Part shown: piece after piece, positions 11,079 through 22,889 of the stretch | How positions within the stretch are numbered: position 1 is the first letter of the stretch | Layout of the letters: each line of letters starts with the position of its first letter | Origin: Symbiodinium natans | Lineage: Eukaryota > Sar > Dinophyceae > Suessiales > Symbiodiniaceae | Length of the DNA: 64,000 nt | Assembly: GCA_905221605.1 (NCBI GenBank) | Contig: CAJNDS010000491.1 | Coordinates: forward strand, 372,001 to 436,000 | Direction: 5' to 3' | Program-made: the position numbers and the translations under genes | Notes under the pieces: model-generated | Database searches by the model: none | Told to the model about the DNA's origin: nothing | The model's input: only the letters and a program-made list of their open reading frames with translations

Positions 11079-14018
11079 ATGTGGCTTACGGGCGTCGCGG
11101 CCATTCCTTCAGCAGGCGCCTCTCTGGGGATGACCCCCGAGCTGCGGACCTGGACCATGACCTGGCCACACGCGAAGAAGAGCTACAACAAGATGAGCGA
11201 CAACGACTTTGCGCTGGACCCAGGCTGCGTGGAGCAGTCTATGGCCCCTGTGGACTGGCAAGCTATTGCTCAAAATGTTCGCGCGACGGCCGATTGCCTC
11301 AAAACAAACGAGAAGCAGCTGGAGGAACGGTTTTCGCAAGGCGAGTTCTCCTTCCCACAAGCGACCTGCCGAGATCCGCTGAGTGCCAGCGCCGAGCAGG
11401 TTTCGATCTTCAGGGACGTCGACTCACGTTACAGCTCCTGGAGGAACGACTGCTACTTGGGTTGGCTGAGCGTTTTCCTCTGCGACGTAGTGTGCACCCT
11501 GCATGAAGCACTCTCAGGGGAGCCTGTGGGCCGCGAGAAATGGCCGCTGAAGTGGAAGAAAGCACAGCTGGAGCTGGAGGGCCTCTTCTTCTACGTGGAG
11601 GTGCCCTGGAACTGTCGGCTTCCCCAAGGCCCAAACCACCTTACGCAGACTCCGAAGTCCCACAAACCTTAACTGCTGTTAGCTTACTCTTTCGTTCCAA
11701 TTTGTTGGTACTAGTATCATCGACATAGAGCCCTTGTAAGATACTTGGGTTGCCTACAGAGAAAAAAAAAGGCTTCTGGGCTCTGAGGGCAAGCCCCAGA
11801 AGGCAAAGCTAAGGTGCCCTGGAACATCCTGGTTTCCTGGCCCTGGCCCCTGCCGGCGCTCCTCGCGCGGCTCGCCACAGCCGCTGGGCAGCAAATTGCA
11901 CGGGTTCTTCTGGGTTAGGGAAGCCTCTGGGGTAGCTATTGTAAGCGAGTCACTTTTCAAAAAGGGTGGGGAAGGGTCCTAGTTGAGCAAACGAGGACCA
12001 CGTCCCATCTGATCTTCAGGGCGGTAATGCGGTTGTGGAGAAGCGTTGCAATCCATTCCCTGAAGCCTCAACTGAGGACCCCACCCCGCCAACCACAACC
12101 CAACTCCTCAACCCTTGCAGGCATAAGTACTCCTGACAGTGCAGACTCTGGCAACCTGCGGCCACTGCGCCACCCGGAGCCCTATAAGCCCGAGGCGGTG
12201 CGCCTCGTGGAGCGGCAGACGGGGACGGTGAACCGCTGCGATCAGGCCGAGGAGGCCAGGGGAGGATTTGTGGGCGGGGGGGACTTAGGGAATGTGAGGG
12301 TCAGGGTTTGGAGATGTTGGAGTTCGAGAGGACACTGGGGTACCATTGCAGGTTTCGGATTGATTTTCAGCCAAGGTCATGGACGATGCGCTCTATCGAG
12401 GCGGCCGAGAATGGTGGCTTATGCACCCCACTGCAGACACCGACACGCCCTACGTGCCACTGCACCTGGCCGAGCAGTTCATCGACTCTGAGGGGCTAAA
12501 GCCCCTGATGCAAGAGGGCCGCTGCACCCTGGGAGCCACGTCCGCACTCCTTTCCATTGCCTTGCTGGCCCTGAAAGCTAACTTGTTGGAGGGGCTTCCG
12601 GCCGGACCCGCGGCGGGAAGATCTCCAGAAGTTTTGGTGTCTGGAGAGGCGGAGGTCATGGTGAAGCTGTGGGAGGAGCGATCCCCGCAATTCCTGTATG
12701 ACTTGTTGACTAGCCGCTGGCGCATTCCAGAAGTCCTCGAGCAGATTGCGGGTCTGTGGCCGCGGCCTCCGCAGAAAGACCAGCCGTGGACTCCTCGCTT
12801 GTCCACGCGGCGTGTCCTGTTCCTTGGCGGAGGTGATACCACCTATCAGTGGGGATCATTCACGGTGCGCGGCAGGCAAATGGCTAGAGGCTTCCGCAAG
12901 CACGGCATCGATGCCAGAGCGTGGAACTGGCCTTGCAAGGAGTGGTGCAACATCCAAGAGACCTGGAGCCCAACCAGCATCGTTCATGTGAAGTTCCTTT
13001 GCTTGTGTGCGCTGCAAGGCTGGCAGCGTGCGGTCCATGTCTTTGACCCAGTAGACACATTCGATGTGTTGGACAATATCACAGCCGTCGATGTGACGCT
13101 TGTGCAGACATCCTTGGGCAAGAAAGATTTGGAGCAGCAGCCGGCCCTACGTCAACCACTGGCTTCTGGCCAGCTCACAGTGCACTGGCTTCCACACCAC
13201 CATCTGAATAAACACGAGCTGCGAGTGGACCCTTCGGCTGATGTCATCCGAGTAGGCGTGCACACGATACACTCGGACATTGAGTTGCGGCATGTGGTGG
13301 AGGAGGTCCTGGCTGCCTACTCCGCAGAAGCTGGGAGATTGGAGAGGCCTGAGTTCCTCCATCTGGATCCCATGCTGCTGTTCAGGTTCAACGAAGGCAG
13401 GCTCACAACGCCTCAGCACACAGATGCCGTGTATCAGCAGCTTGCCAAGTTGCAAATTGGCTTTGCCAAGCAGTCTGGCTGCCGCTCCGAGTGGTTTTTC
13501 TGTAGCCGGTGGAAGACCGGCCAGCGCCTTCTGAACCTAGGAGTGAGTGTTCTTGAAGATTTCTGTTTCCTTTTGGGGATCTCTGGTTCTATGCAGGTTT
13601 ACATGTAATTCGGCTATATTCCTCACATACACAAGGGGGCCACAATTTTTTTCAACACCTACCAGCATGTTCTTGTCTCACGTTGGGATGCCGTCCTAGG
13701 AACATGATGAGTGTGGGGACGCCCACCATCATCTGGGGCGACGCGCAGGGCTACCTCGATGTGGTGGAGGGGCTCTGGCCTCCGCGAAGTGATGGGATCC
13801 GAGAGATCGGGGACGGCGAGCTTTATCCGAAGGAGCTGATCATCGGCTCGGATGCAGATGTCCCACGGGCTCTCAGGGCACTTCTGAGCAATGCATCCCT
13901 GCGAGTGGAGGCATCCAACAAGGGCTTGAGGCTGGCCGAGCGCTTCCAGTTGGACCGGATCGTGGACCACTTGGATGGCATCCTCGTGGACGCCGAGATT
14001 CGCAAGTCCGCACAGTAA
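11079..14018 (+). CDS. Multi-exon gene, glycosyltransferase-like (GT-B type) C-terminal region
   Basis: At least four + exons: about 11079-11600; about 12130-12265; 12376-13542 (AG|GTC acceptor); and about 13700-14018 with a TGA stop. The third exon has a hydrophobic helix (SALLSIALLALKANLLEG), then RRVLFLGGGDTTYQWGSF, typical of the first beta strand and glycine loop of a Rossmann half. Later come VHVFDPVDTFDVLDN and the conserved-looking KTGQRLLN. The last exon continues with SVGTPTIIWGDAQGY, the kind of segment that binds sugar nucleotide near the C-terminus of GT-B enzymes. Family assignment is inference from these motifs. Joining exon 3 to exon 4 with a GT (13543) or GA (13541) donor leaves the frame one base off, so that junction is non-canonical, mis-sequenced or broken. 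The N-terminal exon is not recognised and the true start may be upstream. Confidence 0.45.
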
Positions 14019-14019
14019 G

Positions 14020-15080
14020 CAGATGGTGACCTGGCGTCTTCACCTAAGGCCGGTCTTTCGTGGTCCTGCGTCTGATGTTGGAAGCTGCAAGTGTCGGCTG
14101 ACATGGCGGGCGCCACTTGCAACACGGAGTAGGCTCAAGCCTTCGCCGCAATCTGGGCTCCGGACGGTCTCCAAGCAACATGGCTGTGAATGCGACCCTC
14201 GATCGCAGACTCGGGTTCACCTTTACCTCGGCTTCTCCATGGCAACCTCCTGCAACTCCAAGTCACGAAGGTCCCTTGACTCTCAGGAGCCAAGAGGTCT
14301 CCGCAGCGGTCGTGGTGGCCAGAAAAGGCCCCAAGTGATTTGCAGAGGGGGAATCTCCCATCAGTGTGTGACCTTGCGGGAGTGATGCATGGATCCATGC
14401 GAACGACAGATACGGTTCGGGCTGGTTCATTGAAGTTACAGCAAAGCAGCGCGTTTCTGAGAGAGACATGGTGCGGCGAGAGAAAATGCGCACCCAGGGC
14501 TGCAAACCCCTCAAGTGGAGGATTCTCAGCTTTCCTTCCTCCGCTCCAGGGTTCAAAGTGCCCCACCAGTCCCGAACCCGAGTTGTATCAACGTGTGGCG
14601 CAGCCACCTTTAGCCTTCTAAGTTCACTTAAAGGGCCTTTAAGCCAATGTTGGCTATACTATTCATCCCATTGTTCGCAAGATGCTTCAATGCACCAAGC
14701 ACTGAAAGAGGAGTGGCCGACTCCACCCCCGACTTGCGCGATCAGGGCTGGCCCAGAGAGGACGCCGGGGCGAAGGGCTTTGGAGTGGCAAGAGTTGGAG
14801 GAGGAAGTGGTGGCCGAACTGGGATCCTGTTTGAGCTTGGGAGGCTTCGGGTTCAGGGTTTAGGGTTCAAGGGTCTTCGCTTGATTCGGGTCTGGAGAAG
14901 TGACTCAGTCACGGCTTCACTCGTGGGGCAGATCCCTCCCGAAGCACCTCCCGGTTTCCAACCTTAAAGGACCGAACCGCTAAACTCAAAATCCTAAAGC
15001 CCTAAACCCTAAGTCTCCACCCCTAACCTCGGAAGCCCCGCCCCCCCCCCCCCTCCCCAAAATCTTCTCTAAAGCCCCTA
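14020..15080. other. 3' flank, no gene seen
   Basis: Several overlapping open frames on both strands lack coding character. A short TTTAGGG remnant lies at about 14857 and a poly-C run at about 15040-15055. Confidence 0.4.
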
Positions 15081-15099
15081 AAGAGCCGCCTAGACCTAG

Positions 15100-15170
15100 A
15101 CCCGAAGCCGCTGGGCTGGGAGGATGAGATTCTCCTGTACCTGAAGCGGCACCCCGAGGCGCGAGGATGA
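15100..15170 (+). CDS. Isolated terminal exon, product unknown
   Basis: The + frame reads KPLGWEDEILLYLKRHPEAR, then Gly and a TGA stop at 15168-15170. The composition is clearly protein-like, unlike its surroundings. It could be the last exon of a gene whose other exons lie upstream. No family is recognised and the acceptor was not fixed. Confidence 0.35.
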
Positions 15171-17180
15171 AAGCCCGGAGAGCCCAATGGCACTGAAAAG
15201 GGGTTTGCTGAGTGCCTTGAGGGTTGCATGAAGGGAAAGATGTTGGGCCAATTTTAGGGTTGATCTCCTGTAATTGATTGAAAGATTTAGGGTTCAGGGC
15301 TGATATGCTGTAAGTGGAAGATATGCCATGCTTGAAGATACGAAGAGTGAAAGGTATGTTCCTTCGGGTGTGTTGGGCCTGCTAAGTAGCGTGGTTTGGG
15401 GTCTGGGGGCTAGCGTGGGCTTTCAAGGCTTCGGGTTCAACGCATGGGGCTTCACTTTTCGGTCCGCGTGATGAGTGCCAGAGTCCACAAGGGGGTTGAT
15501 CCAGAGTACAAGCCTTTTCCGATTATCTGAACTGGAATTGATTCTACTACAATGGAGACCGCTAAAAGGCCACGGAATCAGATCAACGTCCACAGGGTCG
15601 TGTGGGCCGTGGTGCGTTGGCCCTTGGGAACGTGTGGAGGCATGCTGACTTGGAAACCTGCCGACACCGGCGCTTCGCGATTTTTTCGTGTTCCCAGAAT
15701 CCCCACAAAGCAGCGGTTTCCAGCCGTGGGACTGTGGAAAAGCAGTTCGAAAGTGTATAATGAACCAATGTCAATGTCCACTTTGTTTATCCGTTCTATG
15801 ATAACTCTGACTCGTTACTGTTCTGTCTTGCAGCGCATTTGGGAGGGCTCCTAAGCTCCACTGCTGGCTGATGGTAGCTGCAGATCACAGGTCAGACATT
15901 GGGTGGCGCTGGATGACATGGACTTGGCGCCGGCGAGCTCGCCACACAGGCGCAAAAACCCAGAACCAGGGCTTCGAAGTTTCAGATCCAGGGCTTCGGG
16001 CTGCTGAGGGTATCTGGCGTTTGGAGGGTCGTGGTGGATCTTGGGTCTTGTCTTTTCCATCGTGGACAGTTTTAATGGGCTGAGATAGCTGGGGAAGGCA
16101 GCCTTAGGGAGTAGTGGGGGAGTAGTGAAGGGCCCTACTGTGTGCTGAAGAGGCGACTCATGAGCTCCCACTTCGTCAGGACCGACCCGGAGCCCCTTGG
16201 GCTCGCAGGGAGAGTCCGCTTGGCTGGGCCGACGTCCAGGGTACCCCAAATTTAGACCCTATGGCCTGAGGCTTAAGACTTCATGGTTGGAGGTTCATGA
16301 TCTAGTCTGACTAGGAGTTGTTGCAAAAGAAGGTCCCTTTCGGGGGTCGTTTTTTTTTTTCTGATAAGGGCTTCTGTTCTAAGTGGTCGTTTTGATGGGG
16401 GACCCCAATGTAGAAGAGGAGCCAACCTGCCTCCACCCCCCCGAGGCACGGCTTGAAAGAGCCCGGCGCTGCGAGAGCGTTGCGCCTGGTGCGAAACCCG
16501 CGTGGGGACGTGGAGGACAGGGGCAGACCCCCAGGGCCCAACCAAACACATCAGATGCTTTTGGGGTTGACTTGGGGCTGTGAGCTACTTATACTTTTTG
16601 AGTAGGTTGCAGGCGAAGGAAGAGACTTCTTCTAGGCACGGCGTGTTATCCTGGAGACCTACTTTGGCCAAGACCCCCCCAAAATCAGAAATGAAAAGGC
16701 GAACCAAGCTCGTGGCCAGGAGTCCCTGTCCAGAGCCCACACGCGCACCCGCTCGAAGCCCTTTATTCAGATCTGCGTCTGATCTCTTTTGCGGGCCAGG
16801 CCAAGGCGGGATTTGGCTGCGGTAGAAGGGGTTGGTGTGGGCTGCTTTCTTGTTTTTTCATACTCTGCTTTTGCCATACGGCTTCCGTGAAATGGAGGGG
16901 TTTACGAGGTTCCTGTGAGGGCTCCTGCAGTTTGGGAGTTTAGACAGACATGGGTTCAGGGTAGGTGCAACGAAGGATCAAGAAGCTTTGCACGGGGACT
17001 TGGTAGGGTTTCAGCCGAAGCTTGCTGGGAAATCATTTGGCGCCGAGTGTTGAGGAGCTTGTGTTACTCACAGGGTTCATCTCGAAAGGAGTCCTTCCAG
17101 TCCTGCAGCCCCATCTTCCCGCACGGCCGGGGGGTTTGTGATCTTATAAGGTTCTGATCATAGGGAGCTGAACTATGGGG
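15171..17180. other. Non-coding or unresolved stretch
   Basis: There are short TTTAGGG fragments and one possible + exon near 16612-16690 (AKEETSSRHGVLSW). Its start fits an AG|G acceptor after a pyrimidine tract, but no partner exon was found. Nothing else is supportable. Confidence 0.3.
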
Positions 17181-17183
17181 GTC

Positions 17184-17294
17184 TTGAAGTTCCCTGCGCA
17201 AAACGTCCTCCTTCTTGCTCAGGCTGGCCATGCCATCCACGAGTTGCTCTTCAACCACCGAGAGGGATGGGGGCAGCCAGTCCTCAGTCTTGCC
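17184..17294 (-). CDS. Isolated minus-strand exon, product unknown
   Basis: The minus frame reads a well-formed amphipathic segment with TEDWLPPSLSVVEEQLVDG followed by MASLSKKEDVLRRELQ. Its neighbours on this strand do not look coding, so it is probably one exon of a minus-strand gene or a relic. No family is recognised. Confidence 0.35.
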
Positions 17295-17759
17295 ACTTGC
17301 ATGGAAGGTCGCAGCATTCCCTGGCACGCCAGGTGATCGGAGTCGCAAGCGAGATGCACCCAAACGACCTTGTACCCGACTTAGCAACCCTAAACCGCCC
17401 TGAACCCCTAAAACCCTTTTGAACCCTAACGCCCAAACCCTAAACCAGGGTCAGGTGGCAAGGCGTGGAGGCAGAGACGTTGAGCGCTTTGCGCCGGGGG
17501 TTCCTTTTTCCTTGACCCCGTGGCGGCCTGGGGGGCACTTGCGCCCTCTTCGCCAAAGCAAGGCCTTTGAGCGGTCTGCCCCAGCTGTCAGGATAGTCCC
17601 CATCAGCCCTTCAAGCACTATCAGCCTTAAAAGCCCGATTATAAGCCCACAAGCCCTATGAGACCCGTAAGGCCTAGAAGGTTTTCGGCCGTCGCCCCAA
17701 AGCGTAGAGCAGCAACCATGCGTGAGGGGGGGCGGGGGCAGGCCACCAGCGCCGCGATG

Positions 17760-18077
17760 TTTTTGGGTTTAGGGTTTAGGGTTTAGGGTTTAGGGCCCGG
17801 GGGTGCCCAGGCGCCGTTTCGAATGCTTTAAAGCAGATTGGGCCCGTGGCCCTCTGCTTTGGGGGGACGCAGGCTCTTCAAGTTGTGGAGAGCCTGGAGC
17901 ATTCCTTGAAGGGGTTATCGGAGGGTTTAGGGTTTAGGGTTTAGGTTTAGGGTGTAGCCCGTTGCGGCCTTTTGCATCGAGGTTTCTGGACTTGAGACCC
18001 AAGGCGCCACTGAATACCCAGAGAGCCCAATACCCTTTACCTTATACTGCACAAGGGCCCCTATACTCCACAGTTCA

Positions 18078-18108
<31 letters not shown>

Positions 18109-19150
18109 AGCCCGGAACCTTTAGGGTTTATTTAGCATAGAATTTTTCTTTTCTCTTTAAACTACCTAATATAAATATTTTCAGAATAGCTGCTACCTAC
18201 GAGCCTTCGGGTATTCTCTACAACACAAAACCCAAGGATTAGAGCCTAGACTGAGGCTCTCCTTGTTTGAAGTCCACCCTAAACCTACTCTAGCCTTAGA
18301 CTCTAGCCACGCAGCGCGGTGAGCACAGCCGCTTTTAGCCTAAAGGAAACATAGGCTCATCACCCTAATCTTTATTCTATGGTTTAGGTTTTAAGGTTCA
18401 GAGTAGAACCTATAGCAGACAGTAAAGCAAATGCGCGTAGACAATGCCGTCAAGGAAATAAGTTTCCTCAGCCAAGGCGTGCTCCGGTAGGGCATCCTCA
18501 CTGGAGATCTGAATCCCGTAAGGTGGCGTCATGGTGGACATAAGAACCAAAGATCTCAGATCAAATGACTGCAGGAATCCTAAACCCTAAACTCTAAACC
18601 ATAAACCCTATACCCTTCATATATTGAGAAGCAAGCCAAAGAAGAGCTTCTCAAACATTTTTGCGCTGGCCGCATCAAGGTGTTTCCAGCCCCCTCATCA
18701 CATCACCTGGGTGAGGTGATTTGGATCTTCGGGCCTTCTTGAGGTAGGGTTTAGCGTTTAGTATTTGTTTCATAGAGCCTTAAGGGGTTTAAGGGTCGGT
18801 ATGCAACCCAGGGTCCCTTGATACTCCGCACTAGTCATTTAGGGTTTAGGTTTTAGGGTTTAGGGTTTAGGGCTTTACTTAGCTTGTGCTTTGTCAAGCT
18901 GAAACTCTAAGGCTGGAGCTGGAAACCCCTCGGCCGTAATTCAACCCCTAAATCCTCAGCTCTACACCATAAACCCTTAATCCTTAAACCCCTAAATCCG
19001 AAACCCTAGCCCTAAACCCGAAACCCTAAACCCTAAACCTCACACAGCCGCGGCACTTCTCCGAGCGCCGGCGGCGCAGGTGATACTCTCTGTTTCGCCT
19101 AGTTTGCTGACGAGGGAGCTTGCGCTTCGGGTTTAGGGTTTAGGGTCAAG
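17760..19150. repeat. Scattered interstitial TTTAGGG/CCCTAAA blocks with (CT)n(AT)n tract
   Basis: TTTAGGG runs occur at about 17764-17797, 17925-17955, 18840-18872 and 19131-19145; CCCTAAA at about 18588-18600 and 19000-19040. A (CT)n tract running into (AT)n lies at about 18078-18107. No convincing exon was seen between about 17660 and 19150. Confidence 0.8.
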
Positions 19151-19489
19151 GAGACTTATGGGTCAACGCATTCAACTCGAGCAGCATCGTACTCCACAAG
19201 ACACCATTAAAAAAATGAGCCTCCACGGTGACTCCTGGAGCACTCGCCGCATCCTCCTGTCAATGATGAGTTCAGGGCGCTATGCGAGACAGCTTATGCC
19301 ATATGCTCCAGCGGTCCCTCGCAGCCAGAACAAGTTGACTGGTGTTTTGTTGGGCACCTTTGCGCATAAGCTTTGAACGCAAGACTTTCTCGCTCAGAAA
19401 ACTCATTTCGAGTCTCCGGCCGCAACTATTCCGCCAGCAGCAGCAGAGCCGTCCTGACAGAGTTTGCATAGGACTACTACTTTTCTGAG

Positions 19490-21045
19490 TTCTGATTAGT
19501 GTATCTGACAAGCCGATGCACATTGTAGCCGGTAGACGGATATGACTGCAGCTGAATCCGAGGTCACGACTTCTGAGTCGTTTTCCGCCTCGTAGTCAGC
19601 TGGTCCCTGACAAGGGTCAATGCTTCACTAGTTTTTGTTTTTTGTTGTTTGAGGCCCTGGCATCCTCCAGAGTGTTTCCCTCGTCCTGCAGCACTACTAT
19701 TTTTCTGAATTCAGGCACACTACGACTGCAACTGGAGCTTCGTTTATATCACGACTTCTGAGTTGCTTTCCAGCTCGAAGTCAGGTGGTCCCTGGCAGGG
19801 GTCAACGCTTAACCAGGTTTCTTTTGTTGTTGTTCGGGGCCTCGGCATCCTCGAAACTGTTCCTCTCGTCCTGAAGCACCACTATTCTTCAGAATTCTGA
19901 TTAGTATCTGACAAGCCTATCCACATTGTAGTCTGTGGACGGATATGACTGCAGCTGAATCCGAGGTCACGACTTCTGAGTCGTTTTCCTCCTCGTACGG
20001 CTGCGTGTCCTGCCACAAGTCGACGCTTGACCAATTTTCTTTCGTTGTTGTTTGAGGCCTTGGCATCCTCCAGAGTGTTTCCCTCGTCCTGCAGCGCTAC
20101 TATCTTTCAGAATTCAGGCACACTACGACTGCAACTGCAACTTCATTTTCTAAATCTGAGGTCACGACTTCTGAGTTGCTTTCCGGTTCGAAGTCAGGTG
20201 GTCCCTGACAAGGGTCAACGCTTAACCAGATTTCTTTTGTTGTTGTTTGGGGCCTCGGCATCCTCGAAACTGTTCATCTCGTCCTGAAGCGCCACTATTC
20301 TTCAGAATTCTGATTAGTGTATCTGACAAGCCGATGCACATTGTAGCCTGTAGACGGATATGACTGCAGCTGAATCCGAGGTCATGACTTCTGAGTCGTT
20401 TTCAGCCTCGTACGGCTGTGTGTCCTGCCAAAAGTCGATGCTTGACCAATTTTCTTTCGTTGTTGTTTGAGGCCTTGGCATCCTCCAGAGTGTTTCCCTC
20501 GTCCTGCAGCACTACTATTTTTCTGAATTCAGGCACACTACGACTGCAACTGGAGCTTCATTTTCTGAATCCGAGGTCACGACTTCTGAGTCGCTTTCCA
20601 GCTCGAAGTCAGGTGGTCCCTGACAGGGGTCAACGCTTAACCAGGTTTCTTTTGTTGTTGTTTGGGGCCTCGGCGTCCTCGAAACTGTTCCTCTCGTCCT
20701 GAAGCACCACTATTCTTCAGAATTCTGATTAGTATCTGACAAGCCTATCCACATTGTAGTCTGTGGACGGATATGACTGCAGCTGAATCCGGGGTCACGA
20801 CTTCTGAGTTGCCTTCCACCTCGTACGGCTGCGTGTCCTGCCAAAAGTCGATGCTTGGTCAGTTTTCTTTTTTTGTCTTGTTTACGCAGAACAGAGTCGA
20901 GTTTGAAGGCCTCCGCATACTCGGTTCTGCTTTGCTTTCTCTGGACCTCACGAGCTACTATTTTTCTGAATTCTGAGTGGTGTATCTAAGAAGCCGAGTC
21001 ACATTGTGGTCGGTGGACGGATACGCCTGCAGCTTCCTTTTCAAG
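19490..21045. repeat. Tandem satellite, about 410-bp unit made of two related halves
   Basis: The word GGATATGACTGCAG recurs at 19538, 19941, 20356 and 20769 (spacings 403, 415 and 413), with a diverged last copy at 21019. Within each unit a second related half begins AGGCACACTACGACTGCAAC. Shared words such as CACGACTTCTGAGTC and CTGAATTC occur in both halves, so the unit probably arose by doubling a roughly 200-bp ancestor. Open frames across it are periodic repeats of one another and not evidence of a gene. Confidence 0.9.
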
Positions 21046-21189
21046 AGCAAGAGAGCCTGAGCAAGGCATGCGTCGTTTAACGCATTTCATGTTTGTTTAT
21101 CTGAAAATACACACCGCTGTCTAAGTCCATGGCAGGTGGTGCATACGGTGGTGGTCTCGGACACAAAGCCTCACCGGTCGTTGTGGACA

Positions 21190-21253
21190 GGTGAGCTTTG
21201 GGCTGAGAGGACGCACGCATCTGGCGGTGAGCTTTGGGCTGGCCGGACGCACG
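21190..21253. repeat. 32-bp tandem duplication
   Basis: GTGAGCTTTGGGCTG followed by GGACGCACGC occurs twice in tandem with few differences. Confidence 0.7.
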
Positions 21254-21505
21254 CCTGTGGCTGCACCTCAACGGAGGAAATGTTTTGCTTAGCCAAGTGT
21301 GTCCATCAACGATCGAGTTCCAAACACGGGGAACTGGTCGCGGCTCAGGCCGCGCAAGACGGACCTCACGCGTCCCATAAACATGCTGACTGTCCTTTGT
21401 TCTGCGCTCGTGTTCGCCTATATACTGAGCTCGGTGCAGGCGGCCTGTACTGGACCCTGCTAGGCGACGCTTGCCCCTCAGACAAACGACTGAGCCTCTT
21501 CACGA

Positions 21506-21506
<1 letters not shown>

Positions 21507-21554
<48 letters not shown>
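21507..21554. repeat. (TG)n microsatellite
   Basis: A long uninterrupted TG run, about 24 dinucleotides. Confidence 0.95.
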
Positions 21555-21556
<2 letters not shown>

Positions 21557-21895
21557 GTGCTACGTTTGTCTTTCACCTGAGCCGAGAACTACCAAAGGCC
21601 TGGGTTTGGGCTTTCGCGCCCACGGTCCGGCCTGAGATCAACGGCCAAGCGTTTCTCATTTGTTGCAGGCGCTTCTTCCGTGCTTGGTGTATGTGTTGTG
21701 TTGCGCTACGCTTGTCTTTCCTTTATCTGAGTCGAGAACTACCAAAGGCCTGGGTTTGTGCTTTGCCGCCCACATTCGGGCCTGAGATCCACGGTCAAAC
21801 GTTTCTCATGTATTGCAGGCACTTCTTCTGCGCTTGCTTCTGCGAAATCTGAGCTGAAGACTTCCAAGGGCCTGGATTTCGGTCGCGGCGAGGCC
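21555..21895. repeat. Tandem repeat of about 145 bp, two copies plus a partial third
   Basis: Two consecutive stretches share GAGAACTACCAAAGGCCTGG, GCCTGAGATC and CGTTTCTCAT in the same order (about 21555-21695 and 21700-21842). A partial third copy follows with CTTCCAAGGGCCTGGATTTC. A + open frame crosses the first two copies but is interrupted in the third. Coding status is unclear. Confidence 0.7.
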
Positions 21896-22189
21896 CACGC
21901 CGGTTGCAGCTCTCTGCTAGTCGCTGCACACATCGCGAGATAAGCCTCGGAGGTGGCTCACGATGGTTATTTGTTTGGTTTGTTGCTGAAAGCCTGTTGA
22001 AATTGGGCTGTGACGCGGTCTCGCGCCGCATGGAAAGTGCTCCAAGAGGGCACCTCCGCGTGATGAATTCATATACTGTTTTTGTTTCCTTCAGATGCCC
22101 GTAATAATATCGTGAGCGGTTCGCAGCACCTGTGGCTCCGTCATGGCTCACAGGCCCCTTCTACAGCCAGAGCCGAAACACACCTAAAC

Positions 22190-22870
22190 ATGCAGTGAGC
22201 AGTTCCTGCAGCCTTTGACTTGATGCTTCAGGTCGCTGCAAACTATAGCTTCTGTCGATAACCACTGCAGTTTCTAGCTTGATGCAGCACATGCAGTTGC
22301 ATTCTGATTTTTAAGCCCAACCATGTATTTGCTGTTTGCAGCACGCGCAAGTCCATTCTAATGCTCTCAACCCAACCATCACATTCAATCTTGCAGCATT
22401 TGCAAGTAGATTCTAAACCTCCCAAACCCTGTCACTGTCACTTGCTCTTGCAGCACATGCAAGTATGCGAGTGAGTCAGCGACGCACGACTGCCAGCACT
22501 GGGTGAGTACTTAGTAGTCATGCCGTCGGTATCTTCTAGTCTTTCCGGGGGCTCCGAGACATCGTTTCCCTTCAATTGCTGTTCAAGCTGGCCGCGCCCT
22601 TCGGGTTCCCGAAACGTCGTCATTCGAAGCAAAATGAGAAAGAAAAAAAGAGAAGGAGAAGTGCTCCTCTGACTCCACTCACTTCACATGACATAGATGC
22701 TAAAGCGGGCGCCGCCGACCAAGCATGGTTAACATTCAGCAATCTCTTGGGAAAAGGCACCTCCTGAAACTCTTGGCAGCCAGGAGCAGCATTCGCAAGT
22801 ACATTTGCCGGCAAGTCCATTCCAAACATCGAAATCATTTGCTCTTACAGCATTTGCAAGTACATTGTAA
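22190..22870. repeat. Irregular short repeat family around GCAGCAyrTGCAAGT
   Basis: Words such as GCAGCACATGCAAGT and GCAGCATTTGCAAGTA followed by ATTCTAA recur at irregular 60-100 bp spacing (about 22278, 22336, 22393, 22450, 22790, 22848). Unrelated sequence separates the early and late clusters. Confidence 0.6.
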
Positions 22871-22889
22871 ACCTTAAACCAGCGGCCTT

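Noticed and set aside
20027-20702. Repeated plus-strand frames (FLSLLFEALASSRVFPSS type)
   Set aside because: They are periodic copies caused by the 410-bp satellite, with stops in each unit.
21136-21852. 238-codon plus-strand open frame
   Set aside because: It runs through a (TG)n tract and a tandem repeat; the repeat's third copy breaks the frame.
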